From NCBI GenBank assembly GCA_033557835.1, contig JAWQRO010000109.1, positions 1-56,585 on the forward strand: 56,585 bases of DNA, given 5' to 3'. Origin of the DNA: Helochares maculicollis (Eukaryota; Arthropoda; Insecta; Coleoptera; Hydrophilidae). The notes under the pieces are model-generated. The model made no database searches. It had not been told where the DNA came from and saw only the letters and a program-made list of their open reading frames with translations. The position numbers and the translations under genes were made by a program. Positions 1-14,400 of this stretch are shown here, piece by piece; position 1 is the first letter of the stretch, and each line of letters begins with the position of its first letter.

Positions 1-293
1 TTAAAAATAAGATGCGTCGTAAAAACAGTACCTAATAACAGCTGTTTAACGATCAATTTGTTTCTGAAGGTAAAAACAGAACACTGTAATAACCGCGCCA
101 TGTCTCATCAAACGCTACGAATTAATTACAACACCTAATATATCAATTAGATATGGACCAGTAGTTACAAAGTTTTGGCATTTTCACATGTCCCATCCAA
201 ATAATTATTGCAATAAAGTTCTTCATTTCTCTTCTATATGTTGGAGACTAAGGGGGCATTTGCGATTTTTTAGTAAATGTGTCGTTTTTTATG
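1..293. other. Anonymous AT-rich DNA
   Basis: I see no coding frame, repeat or RNA gene in this stretch. Confidence 0.6.
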
Positions 294-526
294 TCCATAT
301 TTGATTTGCATAAATATTTGTTTTTAAGACCAGTAGATTGATATGAACCTCGTACATAAAATACTTAAAGTACTATCTAGCATTATGACCTCCCATCAAT
401 GGTCAGTCGAATTTTGTTTGTTTATATCCATTTACATAAATATTTGTCTTAAAGACCAGTAGATTAATAAGATCTGAGTCCATAAAATACAAAAAGTAAT
501 ATATAGGATTTTGTTTCACATCAATA
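294..526. repeat. Diverged tandem direct repeat, offset 126 bp
   Basis: Unit 1 (about 294-400) and unit 2 (about 420-526) share CATAAATATTTGT, AAGACCAGTAGATT and CATAAAATAC at constant spacing. The repeat duplicates the piggyBac-like YF-TN-Y motif on the - strand. Confidence 0.7.
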
Positions 527-807
527 GCTGGTCTGGCAATAGAAACATGAAATACAAAATGATTTCTCTTATCTGTCACTTTGTAATTGTCGATATTATC
601 TTCCATGTAACTGTCGTCTCAACTTTCTGTGTCAGTAGAATAAGATTTGTCGACTGATCCGTCATTAACAAGATCTTCTGGAGCGTCGGTCGTTTGCTCG
701 TTTTGTACAACATTCATTTGTTCTTCAATGTTACATTCTTGTTCGATCTCATCCAATACGTTCTTGAACTCTTTGAGTTCACACTCGCTTAAAAATGTAT
801 TCATCAT
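294..807 (-). pseudogene. piggyBac-like transposase N-terminal relic
   Basis: Read on the - strand from ATG at 807: an acidic N-terminus (MMNTFLSECELKEFKNVLDE, then an EPEDL/STDTES-like run), an in-frame TGA at 619-621, then the same frame continues to a motif reading YYFLYFMDSDLINLLVFKTN followed by IYVNGYK. That motif is the start of the piggyBac DDE domain (family pattern: dyFxxfxxxxlixlivxxTNxYa). A second, shorter copy of the motif follows at about 294-400 (YYFKYFMYEVHINLLVLKTN). Nothing of the catalytic DDD region is visible. Taken together this is a decayed and internally duplicated fragment, not a working gene. A domesticated short protein cannot be excluded. Confidence 0.55.
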
Positions 808-2310
808 AGCTTGTTTAATTTTAACCCACTTTTATATAATATATTTCATAAAACTAAGCCGCTCAGCTGATAATGATTTTAGATTAGATTCGGTTAGTTA
901 CATGCATGGCCATGGGTGGAAACTCTGTTCGTGAATTACTTGTAAAGACTGCGTGTCCATCCGCGGACACAAAAAGTAAATAAAATCGGTGCATTTAATC
1001 ATACACACAAATGAAAGATGTTTGGAGAGCAATTTAACACTAAAAAATTTAGTTATGCAGATTAAGTTCTATTTCCGACCTTTTGATTGACTTAAAACAA
1101 CGTGCAGGTGTTATTAATTCCGCAGCCTTAGCACCATCTTAAACAGAAATGGTGCAAATTTAAAATAAAATGTCTCTTTCGATTTGCAGTCAATTGAAAA
1201 TTATATTATTTTTTCGCTTACTATTATTAGAACAGCTTTCAAAGTTCTGACAAAGAAGTTATTTTCGTAATTAGGCCCCATATTTTTTTATGTGCCATAT
1301 TGGCATATTATTAAATGACAAAGATTCAATATTTGCCTTTTTCGATTAAGTGGGCAAACAGAAATTACGTCTGCATGCGATTTTACCGTCACAATTGATT
1401 CTGTAGCATCTTAATCAAATACTCTTGTTTCTTGTAACATAGATGTCTTTTATATCTAAGCATTAACTAAGATATAAAATTATAAATTTTAAAATATTGT
1501 TTATATTGCTTCTACTAATTTGGTGTTAGGTGTCTACTAATCAATACATGCTAGATATTATAACAACGGCTTGAATATTTACTTGTGATGAAAAGTTAAG
1601 AAAAAATCATGTTACCAAAAGACGTCTATCGCATTAAAAATTATGTAACGTCGTTATAAATAAATATCAACTCATTTGCCCCAACTGAAATGAAATGCTG
1701 CTTTATGAACTTAACTTTTGTTCCTTCCATTAAAATAATTAAGTTTTACTACAACGTTTCTCATGTCACCAAGAAAGTCGACGAGACAGACAATTTCATT
1801 GTAATTTATATACTTTCTAGTTTCTTTCAAGGAATTATTTAGAGATTTTAAAAGTTCCATTAGTCAGTTTTCGTTCCAAGACACAACCAGTTCCACTGAA
1901 CATTCTTCTTGCGAACGTGAAAACGCGAGCCATCAACAACGCGTGTGAATATTTATTCCTTCATAAAAGCTGAAAAACAGAGCAGCTTAACAATAAAATT
2001 AAATTTATGGCAAAATCCATTACTTGTCTATAGTCTTTATTTTGCTACTGAATTAATTTTTCAGTAATTTCGTTACCATTGTTGGCGGCAGCAAAATCTA
2101 TTTTCAGAAATAATCAAAGTTTTGTTATAAAACACCATTACTGAAGTAGTTGAATAAACTTGTAGAAATCATTTCTGTTCTACACAAAAACTTTTCTAGA
2201 CGTCAGTCTACGTTCAAACTTTAAGCAATTTGGGTTTCGATGTTAATCTAAAGTTTTGTGTAAAAAATATGTATTTTCTGTTTATCTAATAATTCAGTGA
2301 AATTGTTGAA
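808..2310. other. Intergenic, upstream of the dynein gene
   Basis: No coding frame found. The dynein promoter should lie near its right end, but no convincing TATA box or initiator can be assigned by eye in such AT-rich DNA. Confidence 0.5.
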
Positions 2311-5300
2311 ATGTTTGTCTACAGACCGTCGCTTGATGAAGAAGATGAAGTGTATCCTCAGGATGCCGAGGTAAAATTGGATTTAAAAAAACTATGTATT
2401 GATCATTACAAAACTATTTCAAATGAAATTTTGTATTTAAATTTGGGTAAGTTTGCTTGGATTATAGATGGTTCCAATCTAGGTAAAATATTAACAAAAT
2501 AGAAAAGAACCATCTTCCGAGCCATAAGCTGTTAAATTCTTGTTTTTTATCCTCATTGATCATTAATGAAGGTTTCCGCTTAACATTCAAACGTATATAG
2601 TAAACAGTGTGTTTAGCAGAATAGGAACAAAAGCAGAAGAGTGGCAGTCGAAGCTTCGAGGAATATTTCGCTGCTTAAGCGTAGCTTGAGGCTTTTTACA
2701 TTTGGATAAAAATCTAAATCTGTAAATCTCTATCTTACAAATGAAATATTTGCAAGTTTATGAATCAATTTAAAATGCTGTTTATTTGATAGAGTTTTAC
2801 AAGTTTTACATGTCTTTGTAAATTTACAAGATTTATTTTTTATGAAAATTTAAAAATTTTAAGATAAATTGATCCTATCAGATACTTTCATTTTATATTT
2901 TTTTGCAACGCCTTAAGAAAATAGTAGTTTGTTATGTTGGACTGTTTGCTAAGATATTTTTGTACAATAGAATTCAAGCTAGCTCAAAAGCAAAAAGAAC
3001 AATAGAGCAGAATGCAATTTCAAGTACCACAAAAGAAAATTTCGCCGCAAAAAACTGCCTGCAATGGCTAATTAAGGTATCCTATTCCATGGAGAAAACA
3101 ATAGGAAGTGGAATTTATGCAAAGCATTGCACTGAAAATAGCGCTGCAGAGGATTATAACTGAGACGAGGAACAAGAATTTCTAAAATTCAAACTTTAAA
3201 AATAAAATTGAACAAAAAATATGCTGCGCATAATTTTCCGAATCATTCAGAGTCTGAATGGCCAGAGTCAATTAATAATTACAAAGAAAGCTGCACTCCT
3301 TCAAGTTTAACAAAACAGTTGCAGAAAATTAAATTGATATTTTCGGATCAGGCAGGGAAATATAAGAAAGTAAGATTTCGCAAATTATGGGAATTCTAGA
3401 AAAAATGTTTAGCTCTAGTAATGTGGAATGAAACAAAAATAAAGATCAGCTAAAGCTAAGTTAGTCTGATGGATAGTGTAGCAAATAACAAACATTTCGT
3501 CACTTCAAAAGCCCATTTATAAATACGTCAGCTACTGAAAGTTCTACAAACATGAATGATTGTTTAATTAGCATAACATCTCAAAGAAAATATCCAGTCT
3601 TGTCAATCAGAGTCAGAGTTCAACTGATTTAAATATTCAATTGAACTATGCAATAAATAATTCGTATGAGATGATTTAGAAAATATGTTTATCCAATGTG
3701 TTGTATTTTATTTAAAACTGGAACTCAGCACTCATTTAAGAGTAGTCTCTACCACTCATGACCAAATTAGTGTCAAGAAATCAAAGATATACAGTTAAAA
3801 TGACACGAATGGGTTGAAATGAATAAATTTGTCAAAATTTTTCAAAGTCAATTTTTTCCAAAAAAGAATCTATTCTATACTTACAAGACCGGTTAAATTT
3901 GATTACTAACAACGGTTACATAGTTTAAAATGAATTTGATGGTGGGTCTGGTCAGGGCACTAGTTTTATAAATGGAATTCATTAAAATAATCACAAAATT
4001 GTTCCAACTGCTTTCTGACAAATTTTTAAAATGCTGAAGTAGGATCCACGAACAGGGTATGATGAAACAGATAGAAAAATTGTTTAAACATTAAAATTAT
4101 GTTTTGATCCTTTTGCCAATAGGTTTCTATTATGTAAAGGTTTCCTTAATTAAAAATTTGTTCTCTTTCAGCGGCGGCGGGAGGAATGCGAGCGCAAGGC
4201 GCGGAGGGGGGAAATGGATCCCCGTTTGGAGTTTACCTTTCAACTTTTGATAGACGCCACAGGCTTGAGCAGGCACGATATCATGGATCACGTCTTTGAG
4301 GGTAACATGGTACGTTCATTCGATCATATCCTCATGTATAAATTAAAATACAACCCTTTTTAATTGGATTATTACATGATACTGCAACATCAGCCTTTAA
4401 TCCAAAAATCCTTGTAACAGGTACTGTCAGGGCTTAAGCGGTTGCTTGTTAAATCCAAATTCCTACGAAAACATTTGCTGTAATTTATTACTAACCTTAA
4501 CTCTAATTAATACTAAAATACTAGTTTTGCGAATAGTAATTGTTTATCAACTGAGCTGTAAAATTATTTTGTAGCTTGATGAAATAAACCAGCTATTTCT
4601 GCCCCATATGAGGACAAAATTAATGTGGTTTTATCAAGAAATGGAGGAGAATGAAGTTCAGCCCGCTGAACCTACTAAGCCCAGCACGAGTAGGCAAGTA
4701 CAACCGTCCACTAATAAAACTCAGCGCGTAATGAAGAAGAAATTATTTCTAACCGATGGCTGGGATGTTCCTTTAACGGGAACTTGTATTTATATATTTA
4801 GAACAAACACCACCAAGCAGCTTCCGGAAGAAGGATTCCATAAGGTAAAATTTTACACTTCGCTCAATACCAATTTTGAGTTTCTGTTTTGTAGTTGAAT
4901 GTGTATCAGAACCTCCTCTCAATAATAATAAACTAGTCTTCCCAAACACCATTTATCGGTATGCATTTTATGAATAATTAACATTTTTTAATTAAGAAAC
5001 GCATTCGCAATAAGTAAATGGGTTCAGTTTGTATATACCGACTTATAAATCTGAAATCTCTGGGTCTAGCCTGTAACAATTTGAATGTTCCAATTTTATT
5101 TGTATAGCCTTAAGAAATGATTCAATTCTTCTTGGGTTGGAATTTTTACTGTTGTACTGATAGCTTCCGATTCTGTTGTAAAAGTCATTAGAAATACATT
5201 CTTAATAATTATCTGCTTGTTTATTTGTTAAAGTTGCAAATGAAAATGTAATTATTGCCGCGGTAGAACTATTAATTTGTTAATATTTCTATTATTCACA

Positions 5301-5491
5301 GGATTTATATTGCGGCATTATCGATGCTGGAAAAATTGGATTAGTTACAACAGTAGAGCGAATTATTGAACACGTGTTTATGGAAGCCTTAGCACATCCC
5401 AGTCCCGATTGTGAAGACGACGCAGCTAATTGTCCAATGGTTAAAAATCAATTGTTACCTGGATTAAGATCTTTTTGCAGTGCTTTGAAAG
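2311..5491 (+). CDS. DNAH5/DNAH8: Dynein heavy chain exons 1-4: N-terminus
   Basis: Exons 2311-2370, 4172-4309, 4575-4844 and 5302-5491 (residues 1-219). Exon 1 is short and acidic (starts MFVYRPSLDEEDEVY) and its frame joins exon 2 in phase 0. Exon 2 opens with a very basic stretch (RRREECERKARRG) and continues into the family-typical segment ending HDIMDHVFEGNM, which corresponds to the 'AILEGNQ' region of DNAH5. Exon 3 carries the MWFYQEM and DVPLTGTCIYIFRT segments, which match the vertebrate FYYQD and DVALTGVCVFFIRT blocks. Exon 1 is the least certain, because its sequence has no close match that I know. Its donor (GAG|GTAAAA), start context and phase fit. Confidence 0.85.
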
Positions 5492-8400
5492 GTTTGTACG
5501 TTACAACTTTTAATAATAATCATGTGATTATTTTGTCCGAAACAGTTCAAAATATGCAATATAGCTTAAACAATATCAAAATTGAGATTAAGATCTACTA
5601 ACAAATTAAAAAAATGCATGCTCTAGCGTTTTCACAGAATTTAATTAAGCAAGGAGTTATGGGAGTAATCATTTATGAAAATATCTGTAATTTCTAAACC
5701 ACAATCCGTAGTTGTCCCAGTTTAACCTTCTGAACGCATGTTCTAGGGTGGCTATGAATAGACTGGGGGATATTGAGTCTCCCTGTCTTACTCCTTTGCG
5801 TGAAGAGAATTCCCTAGTTTTTTATGGAGTTCTAAGATAAAAACATAAGTTATAGCAATACTATCGATTGGGATTTTTCAGTAAATTTTCTTCGTTTTTT
5901 GTAGCAATAAGGAGACAAAACATAATGTCTCTAGAAGATCATACAAAGTTCATTTTCCAAGTTGCTTTTGAAAACTGGTGACATAATTGAAGACTAGCTC
6001 GAGTAGGAATAGATGTTGAGATTCAAAGCGACAATATCGTTGTTGGTCTTCTGCAAACTAAGAACTTTTAAAAATTACTTAATTTCAATTCACTTTTGTA
6101 ATAATACGTCGTTGAAGCTGTTGAAATACAGAAATTCGTTATGAAATTATGAATGAGATAGTCTCGAATGTAGTCAACAAAGATTATATTTTCAGCTCAT
6201 CAATAATTAATATGCCATTTAGAAATGAATTTAGGGCTAACATGTAAAATTTGCTTTAATAAGATTACAAGCAAATTTGGGAAGCTGAGTATAACTAAGA
6301 TAACTAATAAATAAGGTACGTTGCCAGGTAATTTCTATATTGTCGCTTTGAAGTGACGTTAATTGTAATGGTGTAAGACATCCAATGATCAGTATTTGCA
6401 GTATCAATATAATGCAAATGAGAACATTAATATTTGAATTTTTCCTCAAAAACTAATAATTTTAGGAGTTTCTATACTTAAATCTATCAACTAATTCAAG
6501 GAAACAAATACAGGGAGTATATTTATACATTAAAATTAGTTGTGAGAACGCATATTTTTAGAAAGTAAGAAACACATTTGATATCGATAATCAATAGAGT
6601 CAATTACCAGAAAATTTCTACCCCAACAAGCATTCAATCATTTAGTAATGATCTAAGTGTGCATAAATATATGATTTGAAGAGAACTAAGCACCACCAGT
6701 CAACTATAGCACTGAAGCCAAAGATTCCCTTATTTAATGTTTTGTAAGTAATCTTCTATTGTTCTAAAAACCCATTTTCTCTTCTAGTAGATAATATCCT
6801 GTACATTGGAAGGAATCAAAAACAAAAGTCGATGAATTAGAGTTTATATTTTAGTATTGTTAGCTATTAATTTCGTCCGTGTCTACTGTCTGGATTCATG
6901 AATCTCAGGGGGAATGTCATAGACAAGAATATTAAAATTTTAAACACTTGGTTTTCCGAACAGACTTGTTTTTATACCCTAAAAATCGTCTACATCATCT
7001 AAAAATAACTTACGAAAATCTGATCACCATCTTATACATTTTCAAGAGTAGGACACACATAATTTAATCCTTTATTAATTTCAGATGCTCTTACATACAT
7101 TTTAAAGAATGTTTTGTCATTGTTAACTCTTAGAAGATGTCAGGCAAAACCGCCTTTAGATTAAGACTATATTAGTATAATTTCGCCATTAGTCATAATT
7201 TTATGAGCCCTCTCTCTTTTTCATTTTGTTTTATTGATGAGGGATGGAAAGATGGTGAACCTCGTGACTCCTTACTTTTTAAGAGTAATTAAAACCTTAA
7301 TTTTGTTTCTTGTAACTATTTTTTTATATCCACCCCTTCATGCCCCCTAAGTTAAATGATCGCAAAACAAAAAAATACGTGATTGATTATTTTTCAACAA
7401 ATATCAGCAAGCCAATTTCCACATTTCTACAGCCCATGGTTTATAAATTACAGACATTTTTATGAATTATCACTTCCATAACTTCATTTTTAATTAAATT
7501 CTTTAAAAACGTTGAAACATTTTTTTTTAATTTGGATGTAGAATTTTAATCACAATTTTGATATTGCTTAACCTTGGCAATGACGTGAATTTTCTACAAA
7601 AATAGTTACCACATATTTCTAAGCCTTTACAGAAAATAAAACATCTTTAGAAGAAATGCAATTTTAATTCACCATTTACCCTATCGTGACTTAAATTTAA
7701 TTTTTTTAATGGAAATTTTTATTTTGTATTCGTAGCTGCAAGTAAAGGTAAAATAATAGTAGTACATAACTCTTGTATAAAATTCCCATTTCAATAAGTA
7801 AATTAATATTGAAATGACGTTTCCAGCAGCAAAGCATCAATGAAAGAGTTAGTTCTAAAAATAGAGACATTTATTTACGTCAAATATAAATACTAATGCC
7901 ATTCAACAAGACAATTCATTTTTTATAAGTACAGATTCAAAGAAAATAGAAACGGAGATTTGACATACAAAACATAGTCATATAGAAAAACAAATGAGTA
8001 TGGTCATTAAGTAGATAAAATAAGAGAGAAGAGACTATCTTTGTAAAATCACAGGCAAACAAAATATGGAACGAGCGCTTAGGAGATCCATGGCAGTAGA
8101 GTTCAAGTGAAGATCGACGACAAAGCAAGGACCGCTAAACCTATCTAATAGAAAGAAATAAAAAAATTGCGAGTATAGGTATTAAAGCTATTAAATTTAG
8201 GGTAAAAACTGAATGCCATTCAAAATTGTAATATATTAATAAAATTGTAAGCTTTGCGAAGCTTACCTATTCAATCTCAGACAGTTAATTTACTAATAAT
8301 TTAGAAACAAAATCCTGAAATATTGAAATAAAGTTGGCAGCTATAAACACAAACCATGGAAAGTCAAAGATTGGTCATAAGACTCATAAACCAAGGAAAA

Positions 8401-11400
8401 ATACTCAATAATAGTCATGATTATTATAACAGGACCTGACATTTTCAAAGATAGACTTCGACGTTCTCAATATGCAAAATACTTTTAAATGTTTGTCATC
8501 TTAATATTTAATGCGAAGCTTTCACAATAATAGTTCCAGCGCTCCAATCACAAAAAATGTATATACTAATTTTTAATGGCTTCTAAAATGTGTACCAAAT
8601 ATGAACTCAATAGTTTTAATTATCTTGAATATACGTGAATATCATTTTTTTAACAAGAGTATCAAAATTATTAACACCTACATAATTCCAGTTTGTGAGG
8701 AAGTATGCGATCAAGGGAATTTATTCGACGACGGGAAGATTCTAGTGTGTCACTTGGATATAGAAGAATTGAAAGAAGTAGCAAAAAAAGCGGAAATCAT
8801 TCAGCAGCTTGAAGAACGAGTCAAAACTTGGATGAAAAAGTTGTCTGAAGTATTGAAAGAAAGTGAGCAAATACGAAGAGAAAGCGACTCCTCCGGTAAT
8901 ACAAACAGTTCGTTCTATTTACTTATATTTACATCTGACACTAACATAACTCGACAGGACCCCAAGATGAGTTGGAATATTGGAAAAAAAGAGGGGCTCA
9001 ATTTTCACAAATTGTCAACCAGTTGCAAGCCACTGAAGTGCAGATGACTTTGAATTGTCTACAAATTGCAAGATCTAAAATTATGAAAGAATGGAGAGAC
9101 ACCGATCATAAAATAACGTTCTGCTACAATGAGGCAAAAGATAATGCTAAATTTATTCAGGCCTTGGAAAAGAATTGCCATTCGCTTTACTTAGATGATC
9201 CTGTGAGCTAAATACGTTTAGCCGATATTCTTAGGTAAAACTAAAGGTCTCGCTTTGTTCCAGGTAAAAATGCAGGATTCGATCTTAGGACTTCTGCAAA
9301 CTGTTCGGTTAGTCCACAGCGTTTCGCAATTTTACAACACTTCAGAACGCACATCCGCACTTATGGTTAAGGTAATCTGATTTGTGTTGTTTTGTATTGA
9401 ATCACTTTAATAAAGTTTTATTTAAGATTACCAATCAAATGATAGAAACTTGCAAAGAATACATCACCTGCAGAGGCAAGGAAACAATTTGGTCCCAAGA
9501 CAGAGAAACTGTTAAGTCTAAGCTTACTCACTGTATAATGCTCAATTCCGTTTATAGACGTACTTATTCGGTAGTTAAAAGTCAACCGTTTCTACCAGAT
9601 CAAGAACCATTCAACTTTTCGGAAAACTACGTGTTTGGGAAATTCAATGGATTTTGTTCCCGGCTAAAAAATATAATTGCAATGTTCGACTTAATAGATG
9701 AATATAACAGCTTATTTCAACGACGAATGGAAGGCTTACTTTTAGGAGAAGGTGGATTTCATGTTATATATTTGCAAAGATTCTGTATTTAGATGTTATT
9801 TTTTTGTAGCACTTGAAGAAGCAATCCAAACGTTTGAAGAAACAAAGGCCATCATCATGGACAAAAAGTATGATTATCTAGATCAGAGGAATGCTCAGTT
9901 TGATTTGGATTTCAAGACTTTCTTGAATAAAACTGATGAACTGAAAGAAACAATTGGTGGGGTTATTGAAAAGAATTTTGATAGTGTTTGGGAGACACCA
10001 CAAGGCATTAGATTTTTAGCGAGATTTGAAAAAGTAATTGTTATTTGTGCTCCTCATAGAAAGCCACGCCCGCATATCTTCTTCTCTCTTTGTCGGTAAA
10101 TTTTATTTTAACACATTCTTTTTTTATAGGTAAGTGAAAAGATTCCACTGACAAGAATGTCAGATAAATATGATCGCGTCTTAAAGTATTGCGAAAAAGA
10201 AGTCGATCGCATCATCAAAATGTACAAAAAAGAAAGGGATGATCCGCCTGTGCCAAGAATGTTTCCTCCTATTGCAGGTAAGTTATTGGTAGTTGTCTGA
10301 AACAGTAGGTTTCAATCGATCAACAAATTTAAATAAAACCGCAGGAAGAATTAAATGGGCCAGATCGCTTGTAAGTCACTTGGACGAGTTGATGATAAGT
10401 GTGACAACTCATCAAGTTCTTAAAACTTTGCCCGCTACAATCGAACTATCCAAGCGATACAAGGCGGCGGAAACGATGCTGAAATCTTATGAAAATGATA
10501 TGGTAGCAATATGGATGAACCAACATGTATGGGACGTTGATAATTGCTTAAAACGGCATTTGATATGCGTAGACCCAGAACAACAACGATTGAAAGTAAA
10601 CTTACACCCTACGATACCCCTTCTTATAAGGGAATCGGACTTGATGGCAAAAATGGATTTGCCGATCCCTATGGTAGCCTTAACTTTATTCACTAAGCAA
10701 GAACACTTCAGCGTAGTTCAAGACACGTTACAGGTATGTACGAAAACTGCTATCATTAGGTCATTGGTTTTCGTTATCAATTTTTTTCTTTGACAATCAT
10801 TTGATTGCTTTGGTGATCCTTTAGAAGGCTTCTGCGCAGCTAGTTTTTCATGCCTATCTTGAATTATTGTTGAGAGTTCGCTTCGCTTCGTGAATTTTGG
10901 GATTTTTTTAGATTTTTGTCACATTAATATTATAATCTATGATACTTCAAAATGATACTGTCAAATTAATTAAATTTTTAATGTTTATGTCAGTGTCATT
11001 TTAAAAATTCTTAAGTTATTATTGTCTACCTCAAAGATTCACTATAAATCAAAATAAAATATATAATTTAAGATTTATTAGTAATTCAGCTAAATGTAAA
11101 AATAAATAATAAATAAAAAGATTTTGCCACGATTATGCCACTTCTATTAGTAAATATATAAATTTTAATACTGAAAATATTTTGCACAGCAATAGAAAAC
11201 ACGTTGTTACCTGTTAAATTCCATTTAATCTTGAGCCAAATTTGGTTTTCCTCTCGAGTAGACTTTTTGAAGTTGTAAAAATTACATTCTATTAGAGGTG
11301 CGATAGAGATTTATATAATTATTGTCAAAGAAGCTAAAATGATGGTGTGTCAACCAGCTCGATAGGACCAAAAAATGTGTCATCCAGCTCTGAATGATCA

Positions 11401-14400
11401 AAAATGTGGCGTGGATCGAATGATGCACCTCATGTGCGTCAATACAACCAAGCAAATATATCAAAGTGGACTGTATGTTATGTATATAAACTTGCCAAAT
11501 GTGACAGTACAAGGGCCATACAAGCATTCATTTTATTACTACTGTTCTTTACAACTGGTCAACTAATACTACTCTTAAAACTAAACATATAATATACCTA
11601 ATATATGACAAAGTGATGGGAACGCCACCCTCTCCCTTTAACGACCCAATAGAACACAACAGATGAGTTTTTTTCACCATAACAATTGCAGGCCTCACAT
11701 TTCTATAGTGACTCGCCATAACCTTCGATAGCTTAGTTTTGATGGTTCCATTTCATACTTAGAAACTTATCCCAAGCGTTTACCATACTTTCTTACCGAT
11801 TAATGTATTGTTTTGGAGAAATCTGCGATCGAATCGACTCCTCCAATATCTGGTCCTTTCGTTCCTTTTATTCTCGACTCGCTAGAGGTGCCTAAGGGTC
11901 CTTTTGCTTCTCCAATTGTTTTTTGTCCTCCATGTCTCCAACGTCCCGCAGTTTTTTCGAGGCGTGACAGAGTGCTTCGTGTTTCCTGTTGCTATTCGTT
12001 GCCGCTAACCCTCATGGCTTATGACCACCCAGTGATTGAGTGCTGCTTACTTAAGCCTGTCTGCTTTATCCCCCCTCCCACTGCGGTTCTAAAGTTTGGC
12101 CACTAATAAAACGCTCGTCTTCTTCCTTAATTCTCATATTTTTCAAATACAACTGTATGAGCAGCCAGTTTATCTTTGTTAGAATCTATCAATCTCATTA
12201 TATTCTCAGAACTGAGACTCCTGACCTTCAGATTTCTTCTCATAATCGTCCATTTCCTGCAGTGGAAACCGATGAATTTTGCGCTATTGAGGCCTTCGCA
12301 ATAGAAACAAATTTCTATTACATCCTTGCCTTTTCTCATGGTGTAATGCATGTCCTCTAAAGACCTCTGTTCTGAAGTATTCGATAAATGAGTTATCGTA
12401 TTTTTAATGAATCAAAACGTATCACTTAGACATAAATTCTACAGTTATTAAATATTTGAAACATCATTTGCAGTTCTTAATAAACGAGTTCCTGGGAATT
12501 GTAACCAATGTAAAATTAGAAGTGAGACCGTTGTTGTTGCCCCACTTGGTTAAATTGACCACTATCATTCAACCTGGGTTGACAAACTTAACTTGGGTTT
12601 CATCGGATTGGAAGATATATGCAGATGATCTTAGCGAAGCGATAAAAAAATTTAAGGAACTGGTAAAATCACCTAAGTCAAATAGTTTTCCTGTAAACAT
12701 ATATCGTAATTAAAGGTACAACGTGTTCATGATGTTTACACCAATCGAGTTCAAGAAATACTTGCAGCCATGCAGGTGATTCTTCTACATGCCCTTCCTG
12801 AGCCGTACGAAGATCCATGGACAATCGAGTATTTTCTTGAAAAAAATGAAGACATTTGCAGATTTGCCGCAAACGAACTGCACAGGAAAAGCTTGATGGT
12901 CGAGGAAGCGGTCGAAGAAATTTTGGCATTGGTTAAGAAAAATCCTTGGGAAGAAGATTTCTTTTTTGAAGGTCTCTTCGTTGTTCATTTATGTCAACTG
13001 TGTAACTATTTACTTTTTTGACTAGATGAAGATCAAGATGCACAAACGGAAGCTGGAAGTACGACCAGTCAACAGCAATCAGATTGGTCTTTAGTTTGGG
13101 AGTGTTTTGAGAAACCTCAGCTGCTGTTACATGGCAACATGTGTAAAAATATGCAGGATCTGGTTCGAGGCGCCGTTGGTGAAATGAGGCGATTTTATAG
13201 TAGAAAAATTGTCGATGTTTTAGTTAAAGTAACAAGACAATCGTTAGACGCTCTCAGACGCAGATTTTCACCCGGTGAGCAATTCGTTGGGCATTTTTAG
13301 TCCAATAAAACAAAGAATTGTGTTTTAGATTTGGATGAGACATGTAGTCCTGTGTTTATATTACACGCATCACTTTTAATACCAAAAGTTGCAATTCAGC
13401 CCACTTTAGAAGATGTTCAGGATGTTTTAATAGTGACGGGAAAAAATATAACGTCAGTTGCTAAAGGTGTTGGTCAGTGGACATGCGGTAAAACACAGGT
13501 AATACATAGTCATATTTTATTTTTATTTAACTCACACTCATTAATTTTGCATTGTGTAATTCCACGGGTTTAAATACATATAAATGTCGTGTTCTATGTA
13601 TCGAATGAATATTGTGTAAATTGACCAAAATAACAATTGGAGAATGCACACAATGCAATTTTTCTATTTATAAAGAAAAGTAACTGCCGCTGGAGAATTG
13701 TGCACAATTTTGAATTTGGCGGTACTTACAGTCCTTTATAAATGAAAATATTTTCACGGTTTTTATAATCGATTCGCATATGTGTTCAAATGTTGAAAAT
13801 TGATTAATCAATATTTTTTCTTTCCCACAAAAACAAACTACCAAATATCTAAATGACACAAACAAAACTTGTATATACACAAAATATGAAACTTATGTAC
13901 TGTAATATGACACTGCATGCACAACTGTCCTTTATAAACAATCACCAAATGTTACAATGAAATAATCACAAATAACAAATAAAACTCCTCACTCATCGCT
14001 CATATCACAAATATATAATAAACTCCAACACAATGCTTTGTAAATACACCAACCACCTGCAAGGAACCTCCGAAGAAATCCGCGTGGAAAAAGCTTACTG
14101 GCCATTCAAACACTCTACTGGACATTGTTTCTCGTTCTCGCGCGGATCAGAAAGGTGGAAAAGCTCAAACAAAAACGAAGGAAGAAGATTTTCGGACTCG
14201 AAGAAGGAGGTTATATAGACTGATGACGGAAGAAAAGCCTGCATTTCCATTGCAACACAGGAATTTTTACAGTCACGTTATGGAAAACAAGGAAGTGGTT
14301 AAAACTCTATCATTGCTGTCCACTTGTACTCAAAATATGAAACAGGTAAAAAATTTACTTTATATTACCGTTAATTATGAAAATAAAAACCAGAATGCTA

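Larger units (their letters stand above)
5492..8691 (+). other. Intron 4 of the dynein gene (3.2 kb)
   Basis: Contains a reverse transcriptase scrap on the - strand (5700-5835, listed separately) and a 16-nt inverted repeat (6022-6037 and 6337-6352). The rest is anonymous AT-rich DNA. Confidence 0.6.

Noticed and set aside
619..807. An expressed selenoprotein across the TGA at 619-621
   Set aside because: No SECIS-like structure was evident and the context is a decayed transposase.
2903..3399. Two Lys-rich open frames in intron 1 as a nested gene
   Set aside because: No recognisable domain, no splice partners, and frames of this length are expected by chance in AT-rich DNA.
6013..6360. A MITE bounded by the 16-nt inverted repeat
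   Set aside because: The repeat does not extend, there is no target duplication, and the interior shows nothing.
11813..12106. Pro-rich + strand frame in intron 11 as a real protein
   Set aside because: The opposite strand is equally open and no domain or splice logic supports it. High GC alone lengthens open frames.
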